A stretch of 64,000 nt of DNA from Nemertoderma westbladi (Eukaryota > Xenacoelomorpha > Nemertodermatida > Nemertodermatidae), in assembly GCA_032718475.1 (NCBI GenBank), contig JAUCBJ010007689.1, positions 1 to 64,000 of the forward strand, given 5' to 3'. Within the stretch, counting starts at the first letter, position 1. Each line of letters begins with the position of its first letter. This document shows positions 1-11,443 of the stretch, one piece after another. The notes below the pieces were generated by a model that had not been told where the DNA came from, did not search any database, and saw nothing but the letters and a program-made list of their open reading frames with translations. The translations under genes and the position numbers were made by a program.

Positions 1-78
1 TACAAAAGGCAGATTATCAATAAAGACATATAAATTTCGGCAGGTTAAACTGCTGAAGGTCTATAAAAGCGCGTACAG
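1..78 (+). repeat. Dispersed repeat fragment, copy 1
   Basis: A segment of about 75 bp matches 21971-22046 closely. Both contain a shared core (GGCAGGTTAAACTGCT, then AAGGTCTA and AAAGCGCG) preceded by an AT-rich stretch with AAAGACA. The left boundary lies outside the window. It looks like one end of an interspersed element; no coding potential is seen. Confidence 0.5.
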
Positions 79-690
79 TCTGTCACATCATGAGAGACGC
101 GTCTGTGACACAATCCTTTTATTATGGTAAGAGTAACTCCCAAAAAATTATTCCTGGCATCCGGCAGTCAGTACAGAAAGAAACCTACCAATAATGATAT
201 TAAAACTCTTCAACAGCTAGGGACTGTTATCTAATATACATTTACGTATTACTGCACATCTTTATTACTACACGCAATGTAAATGTCTAATGGATTTTTT
301 TAATTCGCCCCTGTGGAACCTGTCACCTCGCTTTCATGGCAAGATAAAAAGTCAATTAAAGTTTTCGGTGAACGTAAAATAAGAATCACTATGGAGGCAT
401 CTATATGGTTATCACTCCATAAACACAGTTTACCCCCCCCCCCCCCCCCCACCACTCCCCCTCAATCAGATCAGAAGCCGGCAGAAGCCGATCACCATTA
501 TACCGCAGCGGGTTTGCGTAAGTACTTCTGTACTAATGACTAAAGTGTCTTGCTCAGGTAACAAACCCCATAAATACTTCAACATTCTATCGAATTTCAA
601 CATGCACCACTAATCACTATTGTGAATCGGTAAGTCAATCTATTCACACGAACAATTGGGCGCATAAAACTAATTAAACACCTCCAATGC
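79..690. other. Intergenic DNA with a C18 tract
   Basis: No gene is supported here. The only notable item is a run of 18 C at 433-450 followed by a C-rich, low-complexity stretch. The short open frame across it is an accident of the homopolymer. Confidence 0.6.
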
Positions 691-1106
691 TGAAACACCT
701 AACAATGTCGTTCTAATTGGTACATATAGGGGGTGTTTGGGGCGGTGGTGGGGTAGTTTTAGAATGTAGTTTAGAATGGGGAGTGCGTTTGGGGCGGATT
801 TGGGCGCGTATGGGGGTATTTCTTGAAATCCACCTTGAAACAACTTTGTGGTTTCGACTTACTGGTACGTCGGTTAGCGCAGCGGTGCCGGTAACTGTCA
901 ACGGTTTGTAACGTCCGTTGAATCCGATTTCGTAGACGTTTGGTAAATCAGTTTTAAGTTTCTCTTCGATAATCGATGGCTGTACTGGGCTGCCTTGCAT
1001 GGCCCATTGGAGCCACAGCCTGCAATTGATTGTAAGGGTAAAAGGTGGCCGCCGCAGTCCTTGGGTAATAGGGTGACTGTAATGGGCCGTGTGCAAAATT
1101 CAAAAA
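690..1106 (-). other. GC-richer segment with an unrecognised open frame
   Basis: The base composition is richer in G/C than the flanks. The minus strand is open for 127 codons (1096-713), but I recognise no domain. The first half of the peptide looks protein-like; the C-terminal third is Lys/Thr/Pro-rich low complexity derived from G-rich DNA. It could be a remnant of an interspersed element. There is no clear splice site or homologue that I can name. Confidence 0.25.
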
Positions 1107-1232
1107 TGAAATGAAAACGAAAGTTAAAGTTAAAGTAAAACTAAAATGAAATCGAAAGTGAATGTAAAACTAAAATTAAAACGAAAGTGAAAGTAAAACT
1201 AATTGGAAACGAAAGTGAAAGTAAATTTAATG
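1107..1232 (+). repeat. Purine-rich tandem repeat (GAAAGTGAAAGTAAAACTAA-like)
   Basis: Imperfect tandem copies of a roughly 20-bp motif, ACGAAAGTGAAAGTAAAACT, run through this stretch with AT drift between copies. It sits just upstream of the decayed MULE transposase and may be part of that element's non-coding DNA. Confidence 0.55.
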
Positions 1233-1439
1233 TTTTTTTAAATTGTACTTGATTTAAATATTAACATTAAATTAAATGAAATTTAATTCATGCAAAAATT
1301 AATAAATAAAATGTAGTGGCTCTAATGGGCCACCATACAGTACAACAGCTGCCAAAGAGGGTCCGGTATCATTTTGAGACAGTTACGTGGGGTTCGTTCG
1401 AAACACATTCCTTTGGAACCAGAAAACTTAAAGCTTTCT

Positions 1440-2330
1440 TTCGTTTGAGGGAGAGGAAGAATGTGAACATGTTTCTAGTGGTAGTGGTGGAAAGTTTTTA
1501 CAGTTTGACAGCGGCCCTCAATCAGATGAGCGTATTATCGTCTTTTCGACTCCTGGGGCAAATGAGTATCTACGATTGTCATCGGAGTGGGGTGTTGACG
1601 GAACTTTTGGGATTTGTTCGAAGCTCTTTACTCAGGTCCACATCACAAGTGCGCATGTTGCAGCTTGTCTATTGTTTCTTTGAACATAAAACAGAAACCT
1701 ACACCAGGTTTTTTAATTATTGCACTCACAGGGTGCAATTCCTGAAATAGTTCATGTTAACTTTGAAGACGCATCACAGAATTGAGAATCCCCTACTTAA
1801 TGTCTTCCCATATGTTGCACTTCTTTCGTGTTTAATTTATTTACGTCGGTTTGTATATCGTTGGGTGAAGGATAATGGTTGCACTGCACTCTATAAATCC
1901 TCGGCTGAATATCGTCTTCTCACAATGAAGTTGCTAGCACTGGCATTCTTACCTAATAGCTCTGTTGTCGAAGGCCACCCCATCTGAGTACACAGACATT
2001 GTCTCGTATTTCGACGCGACTTATGTAACTGGGCGTCGCCGCATTAAGCCAGCTTCAAAAAACTAACTTAGTGTCCTTTGTTTCGTCTTCTGCTCCGCGT
2101 ACCTACACGTAGTATTCGATTTAGAGGGAATTGTATTGTCCACAACTCTGTCCTTGAAAGGCGAGAAAAAAACAATAATGCTTGCGAACACATCAATCGC
2201 GACACTTCAACATTATTACGGCGTAAACATTGTTCAGTCTGACAGCTGCTGATAGACGTTATGAAGGCTAAAGATACTGACGTTATGGCTCAACTGGCTC
2301 AGGCAGCAGTGGGACAAGTAAAAGAGACAT
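1440..2330 (+). pseudogene. Decayed MULE-type transposase
   Basis: Reading across three forward frames gives a series of blocks in the order expected of a Mutator-like (MULE) transposase. At 1522-1683 the frame reads DERIIVFST, then WGVDGTFGICSKLF; the DGTF block carries the first catalytic Asp. Next comes an LVYCFFEHKTET block near 1665-1700, and a HVNFEDA block near 1755 where the family usually has a D-F-E motif. A block with VYRWVKDNG and EYRLLTMKLLALAFLP follows near 1850-1955, then FDATYVTG near 2010. Finally an ERREKNNNACEHINR-like block near 2158-2200 has the expected position of the third acidic residue. Several frameshifts and stop codons separate the blocks and the usual second Asp appears replaced, so the gene is dead. 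No TIRs bounding it could be assigned. The assignment rests on motif order recognised by eye. Confidence 0.68.
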
Positions 2331-2626
2331 TAAATTATAATCCTTTCTAATATCTTATTTTATTACATTCTATGGTATTTTACATACTATAGGCATTATT
2401 CGAGAAACAATTATGAATTAATAAGTATTATTAATTATGTTGTTGATGGTAAATTCTTAACATCACGTTCTACTTAATTCATGTGCATTGCGTTTTAAAT
2501 GTCAATACTACAGTACGTATACATTTTATTTGCTATTCAACAATATAATATTATCTGGCTATCTGTAATACTTTATTATGTTTACATTTTTACAGCCGGA
2601 CTGTATGTTCCCACATTTTTTGTATT

Positions 2627-2706
2627 TTCTGGGAACATATTGTCCGGGAACATAATGTCCAGGAACTTAATGTCCAGGAACTTAACGTCCGGGAACATAC
2701 TGCCCT
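2627..2706 (+). repeat. 15-bp tandem repeat
   Basis: Five or six copies of a 15-bp unit close to ATGTCCAGGAACTTA, alternating CCAGG and CCGGG variants. They lie just left of the fold-back element at 2804. Confidence 0.7.
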
Positions 2707-2803
2707 GTTTTCAAACTATAGTGGTTAATCCTCAGTTAATGCTTTCCCCCAATAAATTACGTAGGTGAAATATTACTTACTACCTGCAACAGATTTTCCA
2801 GGT

Positions 2804-3312
2804 TCTAGGACACTTACCCCCGGACCCCCCCCCCCCCCCTGTCAAAGTGTTAAAACTAATCTAATCTGGCATCAAAGCAATACACAAAAGTTAAATATGG
2901 TTACAGGACAAGTTGTATCCAGGCAAGTTGTATCTAGTCAAGTTTTTTCAAAATTTTAAAAGAAACATTTTTATAGTCAAATTTTGTTTGTTTATTATAT
3001 TATTGGGGGCTGCCACCCCTAAACTCCCGTTTCTTTTGGTGGGGGCTGCCGTCCCCGAACGATATAGCTTGGATACAAAATGTAAAATCGGGATGCAAAA
3101 GATAACTTTCTGAGCTAAGAAAGGAAAATTGGATACAACTTGTCTGGCGGGATCCAAGCGGTCCGTTTACCTAACAAAATGTAAAATAAAATTGTGCGAA
3201 ATTAAGAACAGTCGGGGGGGGGGGGGGGGGGGGGGGAGTTTCTGGGGGCAAGTGTCCGGTGGGGGAGTGTCCTACTATAACGGGGGGGGGGGGGGAGTGT
3301 CCGGACACCATG
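2804..3312. mobile_element. Fold-back element with C/G homopolymers in its arms
   Basis: The left end (GGACACTTACCCCCGGA followed by C15 at 2825-2839) is an imperfect inverted copy of the right end (G23 at 3214-3236, then GGGGGCAAGTGTCC). A second, inner inverted pair is ACAAGTTGTATCCAGG (2909-2924) against GGATACAACTTGTCTGG (3131-3147). A further repeat, GGGGGCTGCC, occurs twice in the loop near 3006 and 3042. No transposase is present, and target-site duplications could not be defined. Confidence 0.5.
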
Positions 3313-5290
3313 TCCCACGGTAAATTCACTTCTCAATTACATTAATTTGATTTACATTATTTCAAAGGACAGCGGTTTTCCGCGTGGTTTGTACAGTAGT
3401 TCATGTTGTACAGGGAACTGTAATCACGATCAGTTGCCGCTCAGATACCGCTCGCCTACCGGTTGGTGGTCATTCGCACTCAACAGTGTACGGTACAACG
3501 CTGCCACAACGGTACACCGCGCAGTGTAGGCCTACCGTTCCATGAAGGTGAACATTTGTTCAGGAAAACACATTTCTTTTATACGGCGTGCAAAATGCTT
3601 ACGGATTTTATAATTATATTGAACATTACGCTCGTATATATTCTGTGAATTTAATCACCACTCAACTTCTTTCTTACCCAGTTTTGATTGGCTTCGCTTC
3701 CCCATACATAAAATGGTCGGACTAATTTCTGCCTTCATTTCGCCTAGTTGTTTTTCATCAATCAATCGATACATCAGCCCTGATTGCGCCACGGACAGTG
3801 AGTAAATTCGAGAAAATGTGAAACCTTAAAACAGCATCACAGCGTGATAAAGATTAAACATTTTGCTAATTTAAATTTAATATAAGATCAATGCGAATAA
3901 GCGTGCACGTAATCCCAAAGGCCAGGCACACCGTATGCCATTTAATCCCATTCTACAGTATATACATCCCCGGATGCAGAATTCACAGTAATTACAGTAA
4001 TTAATCTTCCCTTCAATACCAACATAATTAGGGGTCAACTAAAGAAAGCTACCTCATACCAAAATATAAAATGACCTGACACGTTATGAAACGACCAAAT
4101 AAAAACGACCCCGACTGTGTTAAACCATGGCAAATGTATGTGAGTGAACCTTAGTACCTGTAGGCCTACTACAGTACTACTGTATACAGTATATTTATAA
4201 TGAATTAGAAATGTCTGCAGCTTCTATTTAGAAAAATAAAGCTTTGTGCGTGTGGTCGGGATGGCTAAGGTATTCAATATCCATGAGTGTCTCGCGAAGA
4301 TCGCACCACAAGCGACGTGGATCAACATGTAGGTCGCTGTCGTCACAAAGAGGATACAAACACTTTATCGGTCGGATTGTAGAATCACCATTATAGGAAT
4401 TTATAATTATAACAGTTCGCTGATGGCTCGCAGTGAGCTCGCGATCGCCCTTACGAGCGCGGCTCGCGCTGATGGCGTATTTGTTATTATATTAATTTCT
4501 CAGCTTATATCAACTTTTTACAGTTCTAGAAAAATTGTCGGATAGTTTAACTTTTTGCACCCTTTATACATTAGGATGTTCTAGAACATATTATTGCAAA
4601 TGTTAGCTGGGTATCCCAATTTCCGGAAGCTATTAATGGTGGCATTGGTAGATAGTGTAGTGTTTGTTTAATATTTTATTCTTGATTTATTACTTTTTCG
4701 CCCACATGGACCCCAAAATTGGGAGAAAAAAAGTACAGTAATATAACCCATATGATGGCTTGAATTTACTTTTTCTTCGGTGAAAAAAATGGCCAAATAA
4801 TTAAAAATAATAAAATGTGAATTTATAAATTTTATTAAATGTGTTGAGGGATCATTGAAGGATCAAAACGTTTGCACGTTATAATTTGAGAAAAGTTCCA
4901 ATCCAAAATCCAGGCACTCAACCAATCGTTATTACAACCTTATTGTCTACGGCGTACTTCAAAACAAAAGTCATAAATACTGTATATAAAAACATATAAT
5001 ATAATATAATATACAAACATAAATTTATGCAATGCTTCGACACCCCCCCCCCCCCCTAATTTTTCTAAAAAATCTTAGTGATATATACAGTGATACAATT
5101 GTTATTTTCGCTTTCAATTTCCTGCTATTGTAGGCCTACTGTACATGTACATGCATATGAGAAAGCAATTCCACACAGATTTTGTTCTTGGAAGTAAATA
5201 AATAGGCTTAACGCAGTTGCAAAAACACAACGCACATCGCTCAGCAATTTATTAACCCAATATAAATTTTGTTAAAATGGCTGGTTAAAA
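3313..5290. other. AT-rich intergenic DNA, no gene
   Basis: I see no supported gene, RNA or transposon ends. Present are two copies of the palindrome GTAGGCCTAC within this span (3526-3535 and 4160-4169), a third just beyond C14 at 5130-5139, and a C14 run at 5043-5056. Confidence 0.5.
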
Positions 5291-5292
5291 AT

Positions 5293-5516
5293 AAAAGGCT
5301 GGTTTACACGTGGTAACACTTTGGGCAACTGGGTCAGCAACTGGCAATTTATTTTTTTTATTTTGAGCAACGTAACTTGTTCGTAGTTTAAACGTGGCAA
5401 CTTTTTTATAACAACTTCATGTTTAGACGGAGCAACTTGGTGGACAACCTGAGTTGTTCGCCAAGCTGCTAACAAAGTTGTTCAAACAGTTGCTTCGTGC
5501 GTAAACCGGCCTTTAC
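5293..5516. mobile_element. MITE-like inverted-repeat element
   Basis: The left end AAAAGGCTGGTTTACACG (5293-5310) is matched by an inverted right end CGTAAACCGGCCTTT (about 5500-5514). The interior is about 190 bp, with repeated GCAACTTGG/AACTTG-type words and no ORF. Similar words continue to about 6145, suggesting more degraded relatives. Target-site duplication is not clear. Confidence 0.5.
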
Positions 5517-6294
5517 AGATTTGGAATCCTCACAACTACAACTTTGTTATCAGTAACAACAAAGAACTACAGTTGACGGAAATCTGTGGTGCGAAACATG
5601 CAAATGTATCGATGTAGACTATTTTTCAAATTTAGTTTTATTTACGTTTAAGTTTGAAAGCGAAAATAACCATAATACTGACATTATATTTCAGCAGATT
5701 TTGTAAGGTCACACGGAACAACTTGTTGTTGGACTCTTCACACGATAGGACATTTTGTTTCTGCCACTTGTGGCTGGAACCTCACACAACAGGGCCGGAC
5801 ACTTGTTGCTAAAAAATATCACATCAATTATTTTTAAATAAATAGCTAACAAGTCCTGTTATTAATATTTAATGTATCAGATCTCTTAAATTATCAAATA
5901 TTAGATAGTATAAAAGCGGGATGTGATAAAAAATTTAAAAAAATGTTGCTGGGAATATAACATTTTAAAATTCTTGCAGCCCGAAGTGACTGACTTCCTC
6001 ATACACAGAAACTTCATCAGACTTTTGTACGTAATGTTGCTGAGATTGTCGATCAACTAATTGGTGATTCCATCATTTCTGACTTCTGTTTCAAACACAA
6101 GTTGTTGTAACAAAAGCTGCTCCTTGTGACGGGGGCCTAGACTCGGTATAGAAAATTATAATACAGTTTTAGAAAACGAATTCAATTGCAATTAAAATGT
6201 TTATGTATTTATCATCCCATCCTACACTGCACTTTTTACTGTCAAATCATTTCCTTACGCAATACGTTATGTGTCCATGTTGATTTATACAGCT
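5517..6294. other. AT-rich region downstream of the GPCR
   Basis: No gene is seen. Degraded relatives of the adjacent inverted-repeat element (ACAACTTGTTGTTGG-like words near 5720 and 6105) occur here. The apparent ancestral stop of the GPCR tail lies within it at 6247-6249, in minus-strand orientation. Confidence 0.45.
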
Positions 6295-6684
6295 TACATC
6301 AGTGTTAGATTCATTGGAGAGAAAACGTTTTACTTCAAGTGTTTGGTGCGGTATTGAGTCATTCCGTATTGACGTCATATTGACGGCTGTTCTGGATAAT
6401 GTTTCATCCGTTCCGTAATTTCGTTACATCAGTGTTAGATTCATTGGAAACCAAACGCTTTAGTTCAAGTGTTTGGTCCGGTATTGAGTCACTCCGTATT
6501 GACGTCATATTGACGGCTGTTCTGGATAATGTTTCATCCGTTCCGTAATTTCGTTACATCAGTGTTAGATTCATTGGAAACCAAACGCTTTAGTTCAAGT
6601 GTTTGGTCCGGTATTGAGTCACTCCGTATTGTCGTCATATTGACGGCTGTTCTGGATAACGTTTCATCCATTCCGTAATTTCGC
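6295..6684 (-). repeat. 130-bp tandem triplication spanning the GPCR C-terminus
   Basis: Three copies of a 130-bp unit lie at about 6295-6424, 6425-6554 and 6555-6684. Copies 2 and 3 are almost identical; copy 1 is more diverged. Copy 3 encodes the last part of the GPCR tail. Because 130 is not a multiple of three, translation enters copy 2 in a shifted frame and stops at once (TGA at 6536-6534). Confidence 0.9.
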
Positions 6685-7810
6685 CGTCTCAGGCCCTCTT
6701 GGCTCGATTTTCCCGTGAAGAATCGTCGGGGACAGCAGCAGCAGAATATTCTCCCAGCAATACTAATAATATGCGACCGGTACTTGGTGGATAGAAGGGT
6801 GTATAGTAAGGGATTAACAGCCGCCGATAGATATGTCATAAAGGTAAATAGTAGACTAGGAACGTACATGGCGGATTCGTTTTGTATCAAGCCGTATTTG
6901 TGGACCAACTGGGTGATCCAGAAAGGACACCACAGCACAAAGAATGAGGTTATTATGAGCAACACCATAGCAGCTAGTCGTATCTTCGCAGATTCCTAGA
7001 AAATAAAATGTGAGAAATAGTTTTTGTTAATTAAACTACTGTGTTTGAAAAGGTCTTCAAAAGTTGAATCTCAATATTGAAAATTACATATGCCATTGAG
7101 AGAAAACTATTAATTGACCAATGACTAACCTGTTTCTCACTTGCTGTTGAATGTGACTCTTTTTTTCCGTAGGTTCCCGTCTCTAGGTATTTGCTCCTAT
7201 TGCACACCGTATACAGCAGCAGTGAGTAACAAATGGTGACGGTAAATAGGGTCAATGGGAAAGCCGCAACAAAGATCACGGTGAGGTAGACTTTATATGA
7301 AAGTTCGCTCCATGAGTATGTACAAGATTTCGTGTAGCCTTCATAGTCGTAGAGATAGTTCACAAAAGCGTGGGGTAAGGAAACAGCACCACCGGCCAAC
7401 CACATGACAATACTGACTACAACCGCAACTCGAGCTACATTTATCCGCTGTAGGAAGAGAGGGAACTTTATTGCCACAAAACGTTCGATACTCATTGCTT
7501 GTAGAGTGAGAGCGGAAACCAGGATACTCAACACGTCGAGAAATGAAAATATTTTGCACCCGAAATCACCAAAAGGCCAATCCGTCATCGTCATGTGCGC
7601 TCCATAGAAGGCACCGCAAATGAGGAAGATTAGGTCACTGAAGGCGAGATCCGTAACATATATGTTGATAGAGTGCATTCGTGAAAGCGATGAGTTGAGC
7701 ATGAACCGAAGGGTGAGACAGTTGAGTAAGATGCCAGGAATGCAGATCATGAAGTACAATGTGGGGACGAGGTACTGGCTGATCTCCAAGCCAGTCGATT
7801 GCGTAGTCAT
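6534..7810 (-). CDS. Class A (rhodopsin-family) GPCR, neuropeptide-receptor-like, two coding exons
   Basis: Exon 1 is 7810-7130 (227 codons) and exon 2 is 6995-6534. The intron at 7129-6996 has donor GTTAGT and acceptor TTTTCTAG, phase 0, giving a 380-residue product. Seven membrane segments are visible. Landmarks are N30 in TM1, D59 in TM2 (LAFSD), C85 at the top of TM3, E109-R110-F111 in place of DRY, W137 in TM4, C163 in loop 2, P185 in TM5, W248-C249-P250 in TM6 and NPLLY at 288-292 in TM7. A Cys cluster (312-315) may be palmitoylated. The fold is that of plasma-membrane peptide receptors; the ligand cannot be assigned. The N-terminus is only about 14 residues, and a TTTTTAG acceptor-like site lies just upstream of the ATG with an open frame, so another 5' exon is possible. 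The C-terminus has been reshaped by a 130-bp tandem duplication. Confidence 0.88.
6996..7129 (-). other. GPCR intron
   Basis: A 134-bp intron between the TM5-TM6 loop halves of the GPCR. The donor follows the Glu-Lys-Gln codons and begins GTTAGT; the acceptor ends TTTTCTAG before Glu-Ser-Ala-Lys. Joining the exons restores an uninterrupted third intracellular loop and TM6, which supports the call. Confidence 0.85.
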
Positions 7811-7830
7811 ATTAACCTAAAAAGTAATAA

Positions 7831-7912
7831 GAAGAAATTAGCATTACTTAGAAACACTACAAGAAATTAGCATTACTTACAAACATTACAAGAAATTAGC
7901 ATTACTTATTAC
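7831..7912. repeat. About 30-bp tandem repeat, 3 copies
   Basis: Three near-identical copies of a unit containing AAGAAATTAGCATTACTTA lie just upstream of the GPCR start (minus strand), in its likely 5' flank or 5' intron. Confidence 0.85.
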
Positions 7913-8545
7913 CTCAAATATTGAAAACTTGAAGTAATTTAGAAGCAAAGTTATTTTATTAAGATATTACTACTACTAGGTCGAGTGAACTTGAACATAA
8001 ATCATTCTCACTGCTTGTGGTCGCAACTCCTTCAAGCGGCTTCGCCGCAAGCCACCGATGATGGATTACCTTCCGCCGACCTTGTCTGCATGGACAGCCT
8101 CGCTGCTTCCCACTGTAGGGGTCATTTTGATCCCCCCAAAACAGGTTTGACTGACGGATTAGGTTACCTAACCCTGACAGAAGAGCATCCTGTATAGACA
8201 GATTGGTCGAACATTCCAAAGTTTGCATAGATAAATGAATACTCATACATAAAGGCCTTTAATTAATAGTGCCATCAGCTCGAGTCTTTGATGATAATTA
8301 GTTGACAGGGTGATCCACTCTAAAACAAGTACGTAGGCCTAATTTTTAAATGTCCAAGGCACATTCTTACATGAATGTATCACGGCTTGATCCTATCATT
8401 CGCGTAAGACTTCTGCAACTTTAAACTTCAATATTTCGAGCCTAGACTAGATTTAGGGCCTACACTAAACATTTAGCCTATAGTACTTCCTTCATTTATG
8501 ATTTAATAATTGTACGGAAGGTATATAATGGAAACATAAATTTCA
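7913..8545. other. Intergenic DNA
   Basis: No gene is supported. A GC-richer stretch (about 8010-8200) contains small hairpins such as GGTTACCTAACC, but nothing that I can assign. Confidence 0.4.
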
Positions 8546-9420
8546 ATGGAACCATCGACCTCTAAAGTTACCATTCGAAGCTTAACCAGTAGCAAATTTA
8601 TTCTAGATGAAGATCTTGCGTTTCTCGCTTCGAATCGATCCTCACCTGACCGAGATGTTTTGCGCCTAACCGAAAGCATAATGAAAGAGACCTTTATGTG
8701 GCTTCAATTCTATCAGATGAAGTCGAAGAACAGTGGAAAGAAGGTGTTATTCCAATAATGCTGTACAAACTAAGAGTATATCATTGAGAATTGCCAATCT
8801 TCGTACAAAATAATATTGAAAAGTTGAAAGGCATACCAAGAAAGGAACCGAATCCCCGTCAACATGCTGATGTTGTTTCATTTGATACGAGCTGAATTCA
8901 CTATTTGACATTGCTATAAATACAGAATGCGGAAACCATATTGGAGAAACCATCAGAAAGAGGAATTTCTGAGGCTGCAGAAGATCTGGCCTTTCTCAAA
9001 GACCAATGTAGTTACAGGAAATATACAATTGGAAGTTTAGATCGAAAAACTGCTGAAAAGAAGAAGGCAGACGCTGAAATTAATGCTGCCAGAGAAGCTT
9101 CAAAACAAGGTCGAGCGGAGTCCCAATCATGGGGCTTAAATGAACTATTAACTGATCTTAGTTCTACATCAGGGTTGGAGATAAACTCTGATGATGAGTA
9201 TGTTTCTCCAGCTACATTAAAGAAGAGAATTATCTCTGTGTTGACACCGAATCTAACAGCAACACTAGAAATAGAAAATATACCTGGTCTAGGTGGCACC
9301 AGAATTGTTGGGTCGACATGTAATGCTTTGGGTGTCAATTTAGATGAAGTCATTCTGAGTCACTCAACCATGTTACGAACAATGAAGAAGACAGCACTGG
9401 AAATAAAGTGTAAGGCGTAG
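8546..9420 (+). pseudogene. Broken gene of an unrecognised, possibly multi-copy family
   Basis: Two open segments in different frames (8546-8758 and 8941-9420) are separated by about 180 bp with stops. Fragments such as NNIEKLKGIPRKEPNPRQHADVV can still be read between them, so it looks like one gene broken by frameshifts. The second segment (159 residues) begins EDLAFLKDQ, has a charged helical stretch rich in Ala/Glu/Lys (about residues 36-60), a WGLNELLTDL motif near 62-71 and a C-terminal block with VLTPNLTATLE and SHSTMLRTMK. The layout reminds me of uncharacterised proteins that occur in many copies in invertebrate genomes, often near transposons, but I cannot name a family. It could instead be a two-exon gene, although no good splice pair was found. 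Confidence 0.4.
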
Positions 9421-9475
9421 GGCGAAATCCCTGGTCTAACGGCCGAAGAAGATATTTTTACTTTTACTTTACGTC
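9412..9475. repeat. Dispersed repeat tail, copy 1
   Basis: The stretch containing CCCTGGTCTAACGGCCGAAG followed by ACTTTTACTTTAC resembles 11444-11492 (CCGTGGCCTAGCGGCCGAAG then TTTTTACTTTACTTTA). Two such matches 2 kb apart suggest the same end of an interspersed element. Confidence 0.5.
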
Positions 9476-9639
9476 TGTTCTATACAACTGAAAGAAATTA
9501 AAGCAATTTTATTCTGGCACGAATCGGTACATTAATTTAATATTTATTTAATCATGATTTATCTAAAAAAACAAACAAAGTAAATAAATAAATTACATAT
9601 GTAAAGTAGAACTATCACAGAAATTTATTAATTATTCGA

Positions 9640-9740
9640 TACGAAAATATATGATCAAACCTGAAAATATATAAATATTAATTATATTAATATATATATT
9701 ATATTATATATATATTATAATTATATTAAAATATATATAT
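9640..9740. repeat. (TA)n-rich low-complexity DNA
   Basis: Almost pure A/T with repeated ATATATTA words. No other feature is seen here. Confidence 0.85.
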
Positions 9741-11443
9741 GAGGGACGAATTAAATTGTGATTGGCAGTTAAGTGGTTTGTTATTATAGTTCTAGAATGG
9801 AACAGTGTCGCAGTTGTGAACATCTGCTACAGTAACTAGGTTAGTTCGTCATGACAGATTAAGTCAGGTTAGCTATAGTGTAATCCTAATAGAGATAGTA
9901 AGCGACTGTGATGGATATTGGACATACTTTAGGTTCGTAGCAGTGTCTGGGTAATGTTTGTGTAAATAGTTGCAAAGCGGGCATGAAATATAATAAATAA
10001 ATTAGGATGATCTCCGTATTAATATAATCCCAAAAATCTCCATCATCATAAAAAACCTAATTAAAAGTTCAAATTTAGATTTATAATTCAATTTAAGATT
10101 ACTTCTTTCTATATGCCATATGCTCATTAAGGTATCAGTATCTGAGTCTCCCCCTTTCTATTATTTCTGATAACCTAATAATAACTCTCCGAAGATTAAT
10201 TTGTTTTGAGTTCATATTGTTCCCGTAAAGGAGAGTGACATGAAGGTCACATGTGTCCTGCAAAATGTGCAAAATTGAAAGCAATCATCTTGTTTTGAGT
10301 CAGCACAGCTATATGTGTATCAAAATTATATATTAAGCTAAGCTTATTGTAACAAAAATAAAATTTAAATTAAAAATATTGCCAAAATTTAATTTAATTC
10401 ATTAAGCAACCGGTTAAGCCGGCAATTGTATTGTATCGAGTAAACATGACAGCTGCACATTATCTCCAAGTACCTCTGTGAATGATAATGGTTGAACTGA
10501 AAAAAAAAATTTAATATAATAAGACGATTATCACAAAAAAATAATTGTTGAACAGTGAGGGAAGCCCAGAAGAAGTAGTTACCCCAAAAAATCAAGACTT
10601 TGAAAAAAAATCGGGTGATGTAGTGATACAAACAGCATTGAGTGTAATGAATTAATCAGAGCGGGATAATATTTTAGTTCAAGGGATGAAGAAGTACAGT
10701 AATCCAAAATAATTATCCGTTTTCCTTTGAATGTTGTTTCTCGCTCCTTTGACTTGTTTTAAGCACGACTATTGGTTATGCTGTAGTGCATGCGTGATGT
10801 GAGACTGTTCAGCTGTAGTGTGTTGTCAAGGTCCAAGGTGCGTTTCGTTGTTCATGATTTGTGATCACAGGCGTTTGCTGTGTAGAACGTGGTTGTTGAG
10901 TAATTGGTAAGTCTTGCATTGTGAGTGTGGGTCTAAATGATGCCGGGGATAGCCTCAAGAGACGGAGTCTCGTTTTCATGGGGGTCCCCTTAATTAAAGC
11001 ATGGAAGTTGTCGGTCTGGAAATGTGTAGTTAGGCCTGTGTGGAATGGTGTAGGAATGTGTCCAAGTGTATGGGGATTGCATGGTTTTGTATAGGTGCAT
11101 GGCAAAACATCACCAGTTCACAAAATAACGGATTACATATTACACTAATTTACATATGAAATAAAATAAGAGTTAGATTCGGTTTGAATTCGTACATACT
11201 AGATTAGACGGATTTAAGACGTACATTAAGATATAAAATATGTTAATGGAGATAAAATCGAATACGGTTCTGAATAAGGTTCGTACACATACTATCTACT
11301 GCAATCGGCATGTATATACGGTTACACCATTAGTAATCCGAGCTGGCTATTCATTAAGGCCATTCGTTAAGGAAGCGATTAAAAGAGTCTGTAAAATACA
11401 CTGAAATATAAAATACACTGTAATGATACCACTGGAAAGCGTA
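9741..11443. other. AT-rich intergenic DNA, no gene
   Basis: No coding region longer than chance and no recognisable RNA. The minus-strand open frame at 11105-10809 has no domain that I recognise. Confidence 0.45.

Noticed and set aside
1107-1232. Interferon-response-like regulatory array (GAAAGTGAAAGT)
   Set aside because: The resemblance comes from a degenerate purine-rich tandem repeat next to a dead transposon; no target gene is present.
6715-6999. Plus-strand open frames opposite the GPCR
   Set aside because: They are antisense shadows of the receptor exons; the receptor motifs and splice sites are on the minus strand.
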